Shown: positions 22,589 through 33,409 of the stretch, one piece after another | How the letters are laid out: each line of letters begins with the position of its first letter | Position numbering within the stretch: position 1 is the stretch's first letter | Program-made: the position numbers and the translations under genes | The notes under the pieces: generated by a model | Told to the model about the DNA's origin: nothing | Seen by the model: the letters and a program-made list of their open reading frames with translations, nothing else | Database searches by the model: none | Assembly (NCBI GenBank): GCA_036429605.1 | Contig: JAVFKD010000016.1 | Span: 4,092,001 to 4,156,000 of the forward strand | DNA: 64,000 nucleotides | Source: Cladobotryum mycophilum | Lineage: Eukaryota > Ascomycota > Sordariomycetes > Hypocreales > Hypocreaceae | Direction of reading: 5' to 3'

Positions 22589-23689
22589 CTTGTCAGGCCG
22601 AGGTTAAGAGAGTGGTCGAGAGTGGTCGAGGACGGGTGACAAGCAAAAGCACACGTCGCGCACGATCGGAACCGAAATTGGCGAGGCTTAAATCGAGATG
22701 TCGACAGATTTGACCGTTTGCGTTGACACGATTTGGAGACGTCGAAGCGACCTCTGACGAGTGGGCGACTTGGATGAATCGAAATGAAACTTGGAGAAGA
22801 AAAAAAGGTGGAGGAAGTGAAATTGAGAATGGAGGCAGAAGAACGGAATTGGGGATGGATGGATGGAAATCAGGAACGAGGTACTTTAGATAAGGTACCT
22901 CCTCCCAGCACACGCAGAGGAGCGTGGGTGGGAGCGTGGGTGCCCTGAGAGTGGGAGAGACACGCAGCAGCGCAGCCAGCCAAGCAGCCCAGGGGAAACG
23001 ACGTCGTATTGGCAATGTAAGGCACGGCAGGCCTTTAGTGGACAGTAGCGCCCTATAGTGGACTTTTTAGTGGGTAAGATTGGGGGGAACGCCTTGATGG
23101 AACTCCCTTCTGCCCAGTGCTTTTTTTAGCACCCGGCCTGAAATTTTGGGGGCGTCCAGAGGCTGAAGGGTTTGTTTTGCGTGTCGTACCACCAACAAAG
23201 TACGGGCAAGTATTTTGCAGGAATCAGGATATAGTTTGCCGAGATAGGTTTAGCACACTCTCTAGCCACAGGAGATTATATTTTATTTTAGTGTCGATGA
23301 GGCAAAGAGAACTTGGCTTCTAATTTTATTCTGCCACGAACGAATCATGAATCTGTTATATCGTGCAGCTGCTTCATGCAAGCCCTCGTTCACTGGATAG
23401 CCTCTGACAGTGATTCAAACTCTATCCCTTTTCACTCTGCAGGCATTGATGCTGCCACCATCACCATTATCCACGTATTGAGAATCACCATGATTGCCAG
23501 ACGTCACGATGTTGGGAAGCGGGGTGATGCTTTGCCACACAATCATCACCATCATGTTGACGACATGAACATGATATGAAACTCTGACTATGGGGTATAA
23601 AATATATGGCATATCTAAAGAGGCAATTGCAGTTAAAAACTTTGACACTTCATATAAAATATTGAAACCAAGAGTTCATCTACTTCACC
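22589..23689. other. Divergent intergenic region between rho3 and SDR
   Basis: Holds the upstream regions of rho3 (minus) and the SDR gene (plus). Short repeats of GTGGGAG/GGAGCG occur near 22920-22960 and GTGGACT/TAGTGGAC near 23035-23070. No gene is supported. Confidence 0.5.
23596..23602 (+). promoter_or_regulatory. TATA box upstream of SDR gene
   Basis: TATAAAA lies about 90 bases before the ATG at 23690, a usual spacing for a fungal core promoter with a short leader. Confidence 0.5.
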
Positions 23690-24656
23690 ATGGAGGACGC
23701 TGCTGAAAAGATTAAAGAAGTCGTTGGCGATACCACTCAGACACAGTCTGCACCACTCGTCAAGGAAGACCTGGAACCCGAGCCCACCCAGACGCATCTA
23801 CCATCCAACAACCGAGGCGCTCAGGACGTCCCATATGTCCCATCAGGCAGACTCAAGAACAGGCGTGCCCTCATCACAGGAGGCGACTCTGGCGTCGGCC
23901 GTGCCGTAGCCATTCAATTTGCCATGGAGGGTGCTATCGTGGTCATGGTCTATCTCCCCTCCGAGGAGGAGGATGCAATGCACACAAAGGCCCAGGTCGA
24001 GAAGAATGGGGGTGAGATCATGCTTATCCCTTGTGACCTGAGTCATGCCACGAACTGTAAGGACGCTGTGACGCGGGCCACTCAAGCCCTGGGCGGGATC
24101 GACGTTTTGGTCAATAACGCGGCTTGCCGACAGCAAACCGGTGGCATCGAGGACATTACCGAGTAAGCTGACTATGAACCCCGATTAACGAACAGCTGTA
24201 AATTAACATTCGAGTAGGGACCAGTGGGCTGTCACATTCAGAACCAACATTGACTCGTACTTCCACGTCACCAAGTACGCTCTGCCACACATTCCAGAAG
24301 GCGGCGCCATCATCAACAGCGCCTCAGTTGACTCCTACATTGGCGTCCCGAGCCGTATCGACTATGCAACCACAAAGGGCGCCGTCATTGCTTTTACCCG
24401 TGCCTTGTCCAACCAATTGGTCAAGAAGGGGATCCGGGTCAATGCTGTCGCAGCGGGTCCCGTGTGGACGCCCCTCGTCACAACGGGCGTAGGCGAGGAG
24501 GGTCAAGGCCGTGGCTTGGGTAATTGGACGCCGATGAACCGGCTAGGTCAGCCGAGTGAGGTTGCGACAAGCTACGTCTTTCTTGCTGGGAGGGAAAGTG
24601 CCTTTATGAGTGGACAGACGCTGCATCCCAACGGCGGTATTGTTGTCCATGGTTGA
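23690..24656 (+). CDS. Short-chain dehydrogenase/reductase (YghA/glucose-ribitol dehydrogenase type)
   Basis: Exons 23690-24162 and 24218-24656 flank a 55-nt intron (GTAAGC..GAGTAG), giving 303 residues. It is a classical SDR with a Rossmann fold: the nucleotide-binding motif TGGDSGVG (63-70), the NNAA motif (LVNNAA), Ser194 in SASVDSY and the catalytic YATTK (Tyr207, Lys211). The 55-residue N-terminal extension with DVPYVPSGRLKNRRALITGG is characteristic of the YghA/YhdF and glucose/ribitol dehydrogenase group. An NAD(P)-dependent oxidoreductase is certain; the substrate is not. No targeting signal is seen, so it is probably cytosolic. A TATA box lies about 90 bases upstream. Confidence 0.9.
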
Positions 24657-24959
24657 TGTTACTCTGTCTTGGGTGCATTAGATTCGGTGTTCTCAATTCC
24701 GAGATGCTTGCCTCGTCTTTACCTTTTGTGGTCCCGTTGGCAAGGCTTTTGTCGCTTGAGTTGTATCTCACGCTGACACATTATTTGTTTGAGCACAATC
24801 TTGATAACGTCGTGCGATTAATACGCCTGCTATGAATGCCTCTGTTGTTTTGTACGCTATTATACAATGATGAACATGGCACTCTTTGCCCATATTCCTT
24901 CTCATTATATGTGTTCACCTAAATGATAATTTATTCCTTCAGCTGGGAGACAAAGCACG

Positions 24960-25080
24960 GATGGTGAGATTGCGGGTGAAGGATGCAAAGAAATAAAGGA
25001 ACGAAGAGCAATATAAGGAATTAACGGCGACATGAGGAATCGAGGGCAACAAAGAGAAATCGACGGGAACAAGGGAAATG
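24960..25080. repeat. Purine-rich degenerate short-period repeat, block A
   Basis: A tract of GGAA/AACAAGG/ATGAGGAATC-like words with an irregular period of about 10-14 bases, almost free of pyrimidine runs on the plus strand. It resembles blocks at 26285-26365 and 27480-27600. Confidence 0.45.
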
Positions 25081-26284
25081 TCCAGAAGCTGTGGAGACCA
25101 AGCCACTAGTCAGCCAAAACAAATCTCATAGTATTCTGGCCATTTCTCTTTGACTAACCCTCTTCCTCATCATCTGTCTCGGATCATGGCTTTGTACAAC
25201 CCGATTCAGAGCCTTCAAAGCCTGAGGTGCTCAGACAGGCACTACCAAGTTAATCAATGTTAAAGCATCCATTGATATGTTAGAGATGATATATCGGTTG
25301 ACCGTAGGTGCTGCATGTATGACCTTGGCGAGTGGGAATATAAAAAGCTGTTGATCTGTAACAGTTGTCTCCCCGTTGCTATTCTTTCTCCGTATACATA
25401 CCTACTACCTGCTGTAAAAAACATAGCTCTACTACTCATTCTCTGCTTCTGTCACGGAAGAGCAATCCCATACTTATACGAAGCAGTAGCCTCTTAAGAT
25501 GACTCTCCCCCGCCACGACGTGAGCCAGATTACTTTGAGGACTGCAACCATGTGCACGAGTTGCTCGTCACCATGAGCCGAAGAGCACATCCATCATCCC
25601 ATATGGAGACCGCATTGCATTATTGGAAATATACGCCTGTTGGGGAGTCCGTTGTGAACCAATGCCGGCTCATTCAGGTCAACCTCAGCTTCAGCAGTCT
25701 ACGACTGATTGATGGCTTCCGAGACTTGGGCAGCATCAGCATACCGGCGCAAACGGGCTCTCACACGTTGAGAGACATCCACCGCTACCTGCAAACTGCC
25801 GCCGCAATAACGTACATTGAAGAACCCGAAAAAAAAACAGGATTATCAGAGTTTCGTCTCGACACTTGGCGCGAACATGCGCAGCCAACCCCTGCAACCA
25901 ATGGTCTCCATTCGAATCGCCACCATCCCCGTCTCCGCCCAATGCGCCCAACGGCTCTTCGACCGAGGCCCCGAGTTAGTTTGGAAATGGGTGAAACAAC
26001 GCAGCGCCTACCGGCAGAGCGGATCTTGGGAGCCTGAAATGGAACGGGCCCTGGAATCCGCAGAGTGGGAAGCCCAGGGGGCATTTCTTTGTTGCTCCCG
26101 GGTGTCTCCAAAGAAAGAAAAGAAGCGCTCTCGCGGGGGAGAATCGTATCAGGCGCCTAGAAAGCTAAACGGGCGGCTCTTACGTCGAATGGGCGGAATT
26201 GGGGACGAGGCTGCGATGGTATCAGCTATAGTTGACATACCAACGTGAACCGGGAGTTTGTATACGACTATTTAGTGTCATAAT

Positions 26285-26365
26285 AAACAGAAACAAGAGG
26301 AATGGACAGGGACAGGAGACACGAGCAGGAATAAGGGAAACAAACAGAAACAGGACCAATGTCTA
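26285..26365. repeat. Purine-rich degenerate short-period repeat, block B
   Basis: AACAGAAACA/GGGACAGGAGACA-like units, similar in composition to blocks A and C. The flank that follows matches the flank of block A at many positions, so A and B are probably related by descent. Confidence 0.45.
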
Positions 26366-26429
26366 GAAACTGTAGAATTAAGCCATCAATCTCCAATTAT
26401 ATTAACATGTTTCATGCCCCCTAAGCCAT

Positions 26430-26896
26430 TTATCCCAAACTACTCCGTATCTTCTTCTTCACCCACCTCAGACTCCAAATCCATGCCACATGATCTAGTG
26501 CTTCCTCATCCGGCTCATCCTCTTCCAAATCTGACTCGGTCACAAACTCATCCGAGCGCTGTTTGCGATCACCTAGATAAATACCTAATTTATCATAATC
26601 ATCTACCACATCAGAGATATTTCTAAGCAAGATTCTTGCTACGCAGGTGTATGCATGGCCGGGCTTTTGGATGCTCTCATCCTGGTAATTAAGGTGCTTG
26701 TTCATATCGACCTCTGCCGCTTTCCAAGCAAATTGCCCACCAGGCCATCAGGCAGATCCGCCTCGGCAGTCATCTGCATGGCCCAGTTTCTAAACGAAAT
26801 CATCTCCTGGTGATCATTGAAACTCCGCTTAGCCTTAGACCTAGATACTCTCTGCATTCTCCCAGACCGAATTGTTTGTTTAGCGCAAGCTGGCAT
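26430..26896 (-). pseudogene. Probable decayed gene fragment, unrecognised
   Basis: Two minus-strand open frames, 26896-26702 and 26705-26430, overlap by four bases in different frames. Both read like protein: the first contains FRNWAMQMTAEADLPDGLVG and the second YTCVARILLRNISDVVDDYDK and an acidic tail. A third frame over the upstream half also looks coding-like (ECKNCSKLGRYRRFQLD). One or more frameshifts would explain this. I do not recognise the family. No clear promoter or start is visible. Confidence 0.35.
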
Positions 26897-27479
26897 CTGC
26901 TTTTAAGTGGTTGTCGGAAGGGTACATCTAGCTGAAATCGGCGATATCTGCCCAACTTGGAGCAGTTTTTGCACTCAACCTTGAAGATGGACTGAAAGCT
27001 ATATGTAAGGTCGTGGTTCGTCGTACTCTTTATCGCTTTGAGGGAGGCAGATTTGTACTTCCTCTCGTTTTTGAAGCGATGGTAATGTTGGAAGAAGGGT
27101 GAGGGCGAAAAGGGGAAAAGGTTGAGTGGGTGAGTATAGTCAGAGAAGAATTTTACCTCATGAATGCCCTACACGTGATTTGTTGTGTACCGAGCCCTAG
27201 ACTTATGTGTACCAATTTGTAAAGACGTTGATTTGTTTTTCTCACTTAATGTGAATGTGATATCAAGTCGAGCAATGTGAGGTGATGGTGAGAAAGAACT
27301 AATGTACGTTAATAGCTACAGTAACCTACCCTGTAGAGATTCAGGGGCTGCAGATGCTGTTCCCACAACCATACAAAAGTCTACCCAACGCATAAAAAGG
27401 GTTGCGTTATACGTATAATGGCTTAGCAGGCACTGTAATCTCAGCCTATCAGAGAGATGAAGAGAATCTAGAGTAATCG

Positions 27480-27600
27480 GGAGGAACACGAGTAACGAAG
27501 AGTAATATGAGTAACAGAGGGAAACATGGGTAATAGAGAGAAATATAGGTAACGAAAGGACATGATTGTAACATAGAGAGACATCGGTAAGACAGGAAAA
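27480..27600. repeat. Purine-rich degenerate short-period repeat, block C
   Basis: About ten GAGTAACGAA/GAGTAATATG/GGTAATAGAG-type units with a period near 10 bases. It is the most regular of the three blocks, each spaced about 1.2-1.3 kb from the next. Confidence 0.5.
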
Positions 27601-27796
27601 CAACTTTCATTTTTAATTTCATTGTCTGTTGCTATAAGATGGCTGATGTTTAAAGTCCATAGCCTGATCCATATCGGTGCGTGCAGTGCCTGGTACTCTT
27701 TCCCTCCGACTCAATGCCATGACCTTCCGAAGAACTGGGAGCGCATGTTCCTCGTGCATGCATTCCTCTATGCCTGCACCGAACGCATTCGGGCCT

Positions 27797-28560
27797 CTAT
27801 CTAATGTCGCGGGTGCCAGGGCACCTCGAACAGGACAAAGAGCGACGAGTCAAAACTGGTGATGTACGGCATCGGTCTATTGATGGTCTGGGAGAAGGTG
27901 ATGGTCGCCGTGACTCTAATTCCGAAGACTTTTTTTGCGATTCGAAGCTCGATGGCGGTGGCAAGCACGAGGATACTTTGCTCAGTAGCTTTGCGCATGG
28001 GAATCTGGCGCAGTGGTCGTCGGCCTTGTTGCACTGACACTGCTTCCGGGAGTCCATCGTGAGGGAAGACAAGCCCTGTTCCTCAATGCCTAATTGATTA
28101 GCAACCGGCGGGTACTTCAGAGGAACAAGCTTACGGTTGAGGCCCTGCGCGTACTTCAGGGTGTGGTTTTTGCTATCGCTTTATGTCTTCCATTGTTATT
28201 TGGCGGAGGGGACAGTAGAGAAAGAACACGACGCGTGTAAACCTTGCAGCGCCTTGAATCGGTCAATCAAAGGCCAGATCTATCCTGAAGCAGTAGGAGC
28301 TTGTTCTTTGATCATATCCCAGAAAGATTCGAACTCGGCTTTTTCTTCGAGGAACGGACAAGTATTTAGTAATATACAGGAGGTCTTGTAAACCAGATAT
28401 ACCATCGAATTCTACGTCTAGAATAATAGGATCTGTTTAACTTCTCGTATAGTTGTATTTTGTGGACAGAGCGTTACGGTGTACACTGGTGAGCTCCTTG
28501 GCCACAAGGTTAGGGGTGTTCGAAGGCGGCGATGGTTGTTGGTTTGGTCGTGTCGCAGGC
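27797..28560 (-). pseudogene. Probable decayed gene fragments, unrecognised
   Basis: Several minus-strand stretches look coding but lie in different frames with stops between: LDVEFDGISGLQDLL near 28390-28440, CPFLEEKAEFESFWDMIKEQ near 28290-28355, and ATAIELRIAKKVFGIRVTAT near 27900-27960. I do not recognise the parent protein. The pattern fits an old gene broken by frameshifts and stops. Confidence 0.3.
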
Positions 28561-29181
28561 ACTCGGATGGCAGAGATGCCAAATAGACGTTGACTCAAAT
28601 AAACACTCTACCTTGCAAAGACATTGGGAGATGTGTCTGGCTTGGTTTAAGGTGGAAATCTTGTGAACGGACAAAGTTCAATGATTGCCTGTCAGGAGGA
28701 GCTGCACTGCGACTTCTTGATGTGAGAAAGACTAACGATTGGGGTGCTGCTTTCCTGCCAGACTCATGGTCGTCACCGCGAGTCTTTCGTCATGGATACC
28801 CAGTGAAGCAATGTTTATCGAGCCCAGCGTTCACTTTGGTTGGGGAGGCATGTCGCTATTTCCGACAATGACAGGTTGAACCCATGGAAGGTACCGACTG
28901 TGCCTTTTTCATCGTAGTCGTGATGAAGATGAGAACTTTCCTGGTAAGCAAAGTTCTCTCCAGAATAGAAGAAGGGGGCTGTGACTAGCCATACGATGTC
29001 GTCACAAAGGAGAGCATGGCGCGAGTCTATCAACAAAATAGAAGAGTAGCGATATTATGAGGAACAGCGGAAGGAGAAACATAGTTTACTGCCTCAGCCA
29101 TCTGGTCACTGGATACCTATGTAAATCCCCTCCTCCCTCTCCTTCCTCTATCTCTTCTCCCTTGAGATCAGTCTTTTATCC

Positions 29182-29480
29182 GGGTTCAGAAGAGATCCAG
29201 TTATTGACTGAAGGCATTTGGCCATCTACACTCATTTATCCAGCCTCTAGCAGTGTCTTCGTCTGGGTCCAAACAAGATCTAGTTATGGGCTGAAAATAT
29301 TCGATTCACCACACCGATTCCTGTTTCTCGCCTCTCCGCTGCCATTTCATTCGGGTCCAGGCGATTTCTAGTTCTGGAAATCATGTTGATTGGAAGAACT
29401 CTATCTTCTGCATTACAATTTGTTTCGAGGCTCCTTAATTAATCCATCCCTTTATTTGGGTCCAGAAGACCTCACATCCG
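29182..29480. repeat. Degenerate ~85-nt tandem repeat
   Basis: Units start with GGGTTCAGAAGAGATC or GGGTCCAAACAAGATC-like words at about 29182, 29265, 29353 and 29458 (spacing 83, 88 and 105). Units 1 and 2 also match in the following CTAGTTAT..GCTGA segment and in their ends (GCCTCT). The length near 28 codons suggests a decayed repeat-protein gene, but no open frame survives. Confidence 0.45.
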
Positions 29481-29564
29481 CTGCTCATTCTCATCACAAT
29501 TGGAGATGGTATGTGGAATGTGTCTTGTTCCATTTCACGTCACTAATTGTAAAATGGCCCCTTG

Positions 29565-30645
29565 AATGGAAATATCTCACAAGCTGAGAAGCTGATGGTG
29601 AGGGTTGCTAAATCCCTGGCTGGCCATAAGGTCTCACATGTCTTAGTTAAGAATGAAACTGTTGAAACTCTAAATAGCGAAGAATTGGGGTACGATTGGT
29701 CATCAGAAATTGAGTTGGTGAACTACTTCTCTTAGGACCTTGATGATATTAATAGCATTGCTCAAGAGCTTGATATGTATCGCTCTAAAGACGAGCTCGT
29801 TACTCTCTTGGATCAGAGCACGTTATGCAAACAAACCCCCGAATGGATCTATCCACTTCTATCATAGCTTGGCGTCATACGTGACCAGAAAGTCATTTTT
29901 TTGCTCCTGGATTGCCATGTGCAACATTCCCATCAGAATCCAGTACAGCCAGATGACTCTTGTGTGACAGATGTCCTCATTAAACACGTGCCGCAATGCA
30001 AGTCTGCTGACCACCTTGTGCGAGATCATTCCAACGGTTGCAGATTTCCGGTCAAAGGGGCTACGTTGTATCCTGACAGATCTTAGGAAGCAATGCCGAC
30101 TAAACGAAGTGACGAAGGGCTGCTCTGCCCTCGACTAAAATGAGTTGCAAGTATGCACACGAGAAACAGTCGGAGAGCTTCATGTTGTTCAGCAGGGGTT
30201 CAAAATTATAGTGCATGCAACCATTGCCATATCAGCGACTGTCAGCGTGAGGTTGTCCATCATAGAGACCTTGTTACCGTCCAGGGGCAATATTCTTGGC
30301 GACATCTATGGCATTGATTGGCATCCCCATTAGATTACCTGCTGAAATCTTCACGAATGCAGGCTATGGTATTTTCAGGCCAATCATCCGTCGCATCAAG
30401 CAAGACAGTAGCATTGTAGCCTCTATTCTCGTGAAACCAGGAACGCGCGTATCACCATGACTTGCCGATGGCCTCTGGAACATTATTGAACAGGAATGTC
30501 GAGCCTGTGAGAGTAGACTCGTAGATGCATTTCTGTCTATACTTAAACTTGAGGATCTTGGTTTACCACCTCGAATTTCACTTTCAACGTTCATAGAAAT
30601 AAACCATGGGGAGCTGGGTAAAGCCATTACAGATGATGGATGACA
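29565..30645 (+). pseudogene. Relic of an unrecognised protein gene interrupted by TAG stops
   Basis: A single plus-strand frame reads as good protein from about 29565 through 30140. It is broken only by three TAG codons at 29733-29735, 29865-29867 and 30084-30086. Segments include KSLAGHKVSHVLVKNETVE, DLDDINSIAQELDMYRSKDE and LGVIRDQKVIFLLLDCHVQH. After a frame change the coding look continues (GYGIFRPIIRRIKQ, then GLWNIIEQECRACESRLVDA and LGLPPRISLSTFIEINHGEL, ending at TGA near 30640) with another stop at about 30460. I do not recognise the family. All three first stops are one C-to-T change from CAG, as repeat-induced point mutation or simple decay would give. Not functional as it stands. 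Confidence 0.55.
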
Positions 30646-33409
30646 TGCGTGCAGAGTTACGGGAAATAGCCCACCGAAGCCAAGCAAAAACAGTACCAAA
30701 TAGCTGGCACTTCCAGTCGATCCTGGGACATTTTGATGAATAGTGACGTCGGGACTATCAATAGAGGCAGTAGATGAAGTTTTGACAGGTGAGTATTGTA
30801 GTTTAGAAGTCGCTTCGTATATAGCTTAGTGGCGGATCAATATATGACTCTTGGAATATCGCTAGATTTGTCTGCAGAGGATGTAGTCGTATGACCAGAA
30901 TTGGGAGCTGTACTGATGAGAATACTCTTGAGCTATGCTCCCTTGAGGCGTAGAGTTTTCCAACTCTGTCCATGTCACTACGGGCAAATCCCCTCCCCCA
31001 GCATTAACGCAACGAGTTGATTGGGTTCCATCTTCACAAGCTGGGAAACGAGAGCTTTTTCACCAAATACTTGTCATCTTCTCGCCATTATCTAGCATAG
31101 CAGAGATTGTAGATCGTTTGGCCGATGTCTAGAAATAAATAACGGGTGCTAAACTCGTCAATGAGAAAGACATGTCGTATTGTCAATAGAAATGAAATTG
31201 CAAGCGTAGAGTGGCTCTATCCCTCCAGTTGTCAAGTATCGATCTCTGATGTATCTTGTCCCAACTCGAATGAGCAGCAGCACAAGACTAACACACGAAG
31301 CAAGTATTGTTGCGAGTATGAAACTGCATATAAATATGTTGGTGCGCGAGAGCAGTCTAGGTGCATGGGGCATATTGAACAGTCTCATGTTGATCCATGC
31401 TTTATGGCCGTGTTTCTTTGTTCCTGGTATGTGCGTTGCTCTCTATCGCTTACGCCGCTCATTAGATGATGAGGTCCTTGCATAATTTGAGGACGAATGC
31501 GACACGCACTAGTTTGTAGTTGTCTTCAACGTGCGATGAAAGACGGAGTTGGGAGAGCCAGACATGCCATTCATGCTTCTCCCAACAGGTTCATGTCATC
31601 AGCCATGTAACGGTGATAGATAGCTAGCTCTGGACGGGCGGGAAGTCTGAACACGGAGCAAGAAGTTGCGGTGAATGCGTGGTGTGTATCCAGAGTTGCA
31701 CTGGGTAGATATCATGGGCATATATAAGAGGCCATTCCTGTTTGTTCTCGCTTTCGTTTTTGTCCCGTCAAGTTTTGGTTTTTGCAATGACGAGAGTCTG
31801 CGATACCGAGGGTTGGGGTTCGTATGGAGCATCAGCCGAAAACAGAAAACATCCGAAACTGCAAGCCCCCTCCTCCCCTAGAACAGAACGAGACAAGCCC
31901 AGGTTGCTGGTATTTCCCGCAACCCTTTTATGATATCATCTGCCAAGAATCGTTTCCAGAAGCTACATATTAAAACCGCAACATCCTGCGGTATAACTTA
32001 CCTGAGATAGTCCTGGGTAGTAAATTTTTATGGGGGCTCGAAAATTTTCTGCGGATAATCGATGGACAATTCTGCCATGGGCCATCATCCATGGGGTTAC
32101 GATCTATCCTGGCTAGTGGATGATGGATGCCAGCATGTCTCACCTAAACTCTGTCCTGCATACGGAGTACCATGCGTCGACAAACAGACGAAAAATAGCA
32201 TTCATTCCTTCCCCAAAGTCCTTGAGCCGGCGCCTTTCCACTGAGACAGGAGACGAGGTGGATTGTTTCGGCGAAGCCGTCTCCAAGACCTAACATGTTA
32301 CTTCTCTCTTGCATTGCACAGTCTTTCAATTGAATCAGAGGAACTCGGGGCCGAATGCCCCTTGTGTCATCCGTCATCAGACAACCCGGCACCCAGCCCA
32401 TTAAGCGGTTGAACTCGTTTGCCGGATGATCCCCCCTGCGTCGACCCACCACAACATGCAAAGTTTCTCGAATTTGCTATACTTGTAGATCAATTTATGG
32501 AAAAGATCCATGGTTTCTAGACAGACAGCAACTTCTTCCGTCCTGCCTCGGTGGGATAGCATCAAGACACTTGTCAGTTTTAGAGATTTCGATTGATCTT
32601 TATATGTGAATGATCTCAGCGAAGGGGGCATTGTCATGTAGAGCATGGAAGAGAGCTTGGAATGGGGCATGAACGGATCTGTATGATGCCCATCGCGGCA
32701 CGCGTCAAGCCGCATTTACCGAGTTCCGTCTGTCTAGTGGAGATTTATGACGACTATTACTCCTGCGGATCCTATTATAGATCTTTTCATGTACGTATAA
32801 GTTACTTAGTGAAAATCTACCGGTTGCTACCGTCTAGACGAATCTTTTGACGGCGGCATCTATGAGTTGCCTCATCAAGTCGCCGGAGGACCCCTGACAC
32901 ATCTTCCTCAACTTGGCAAAGATGTACTAACTTTAAACGACGATGCTACGCGACCAACACCAAGACACGATAGCCCCATTTGACTGGTCGGGTGCACTGA
33001 TCTTGCTAGAAAGAAAAAATGGAAACTCTGTCCGCATTATGCAAGCAAATCTCGGTCACAGCTCCGTTCATCACCCTGTCACCGCGAGTCTCCTTGGACA
33101 TGTTGAGGATTGTGTCGGTGGAATAGATCGGGCCTGGTCCGGTCCCTGGTCAACGGAGTTTATCAGGACAAACTGATGCTTGTGGTAACTAGTCAATGCT
33201 CGGAAAATCGCCTCGTCGGAATTGAACTGCCCTTTCCCACAAATACAAGTAGCTCCCCAGACTTGGTCCGTGATATCTAGTTGGTCTCTCCCTTCTGACA
33301 CCTTACCCAACGTACAAACCCTTCTATAATATCCTCCATCTTTTCCCCATAATATTCCTTCTCCATCATCTCATAATACTATTGTGATAACGGACATCAT
33401 TCTGATACA
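30646..33409. other. Gene-poor region upstream of the FAD monooxygenase
   Basis: No gene is supported on either strand. Open frames are short and in conflict with each other. The last 100 bases before 33410 are CT/CAT-rich and probably the leader of the monooxygenase gene. Confidence 0.5.

Larger units (their letters stand above)
24657..26429. other. Gene-poor region after the SDR, start of the relic zone
   Basis: No intact gene is recognised. An open frame around 25817-26248 contains coding-like residues (LFDRGPELVWKWVKQR) but has no recognisable domain or clear start. Two blocks of purine-rich repeats (see separate entries) share related 3' flanks, GTCCAGAAGCTGT and GTCTAGAAACTGT, which suggests old duplication. 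Confidence 0.4.

Noticed and set aside
24960..27600. CRISPR-like array in the purine-rich repeats
   Set aside because: Units are too short and degenerate, without constant repeats and unique spacers, and the organism is a fungus.
24657..33409. Transposon in the gene-poor region
   Set aside because: I found no transposase, reverse transcriptase or integrase motif, and no terminal inverted or long terminal repeats by eye.
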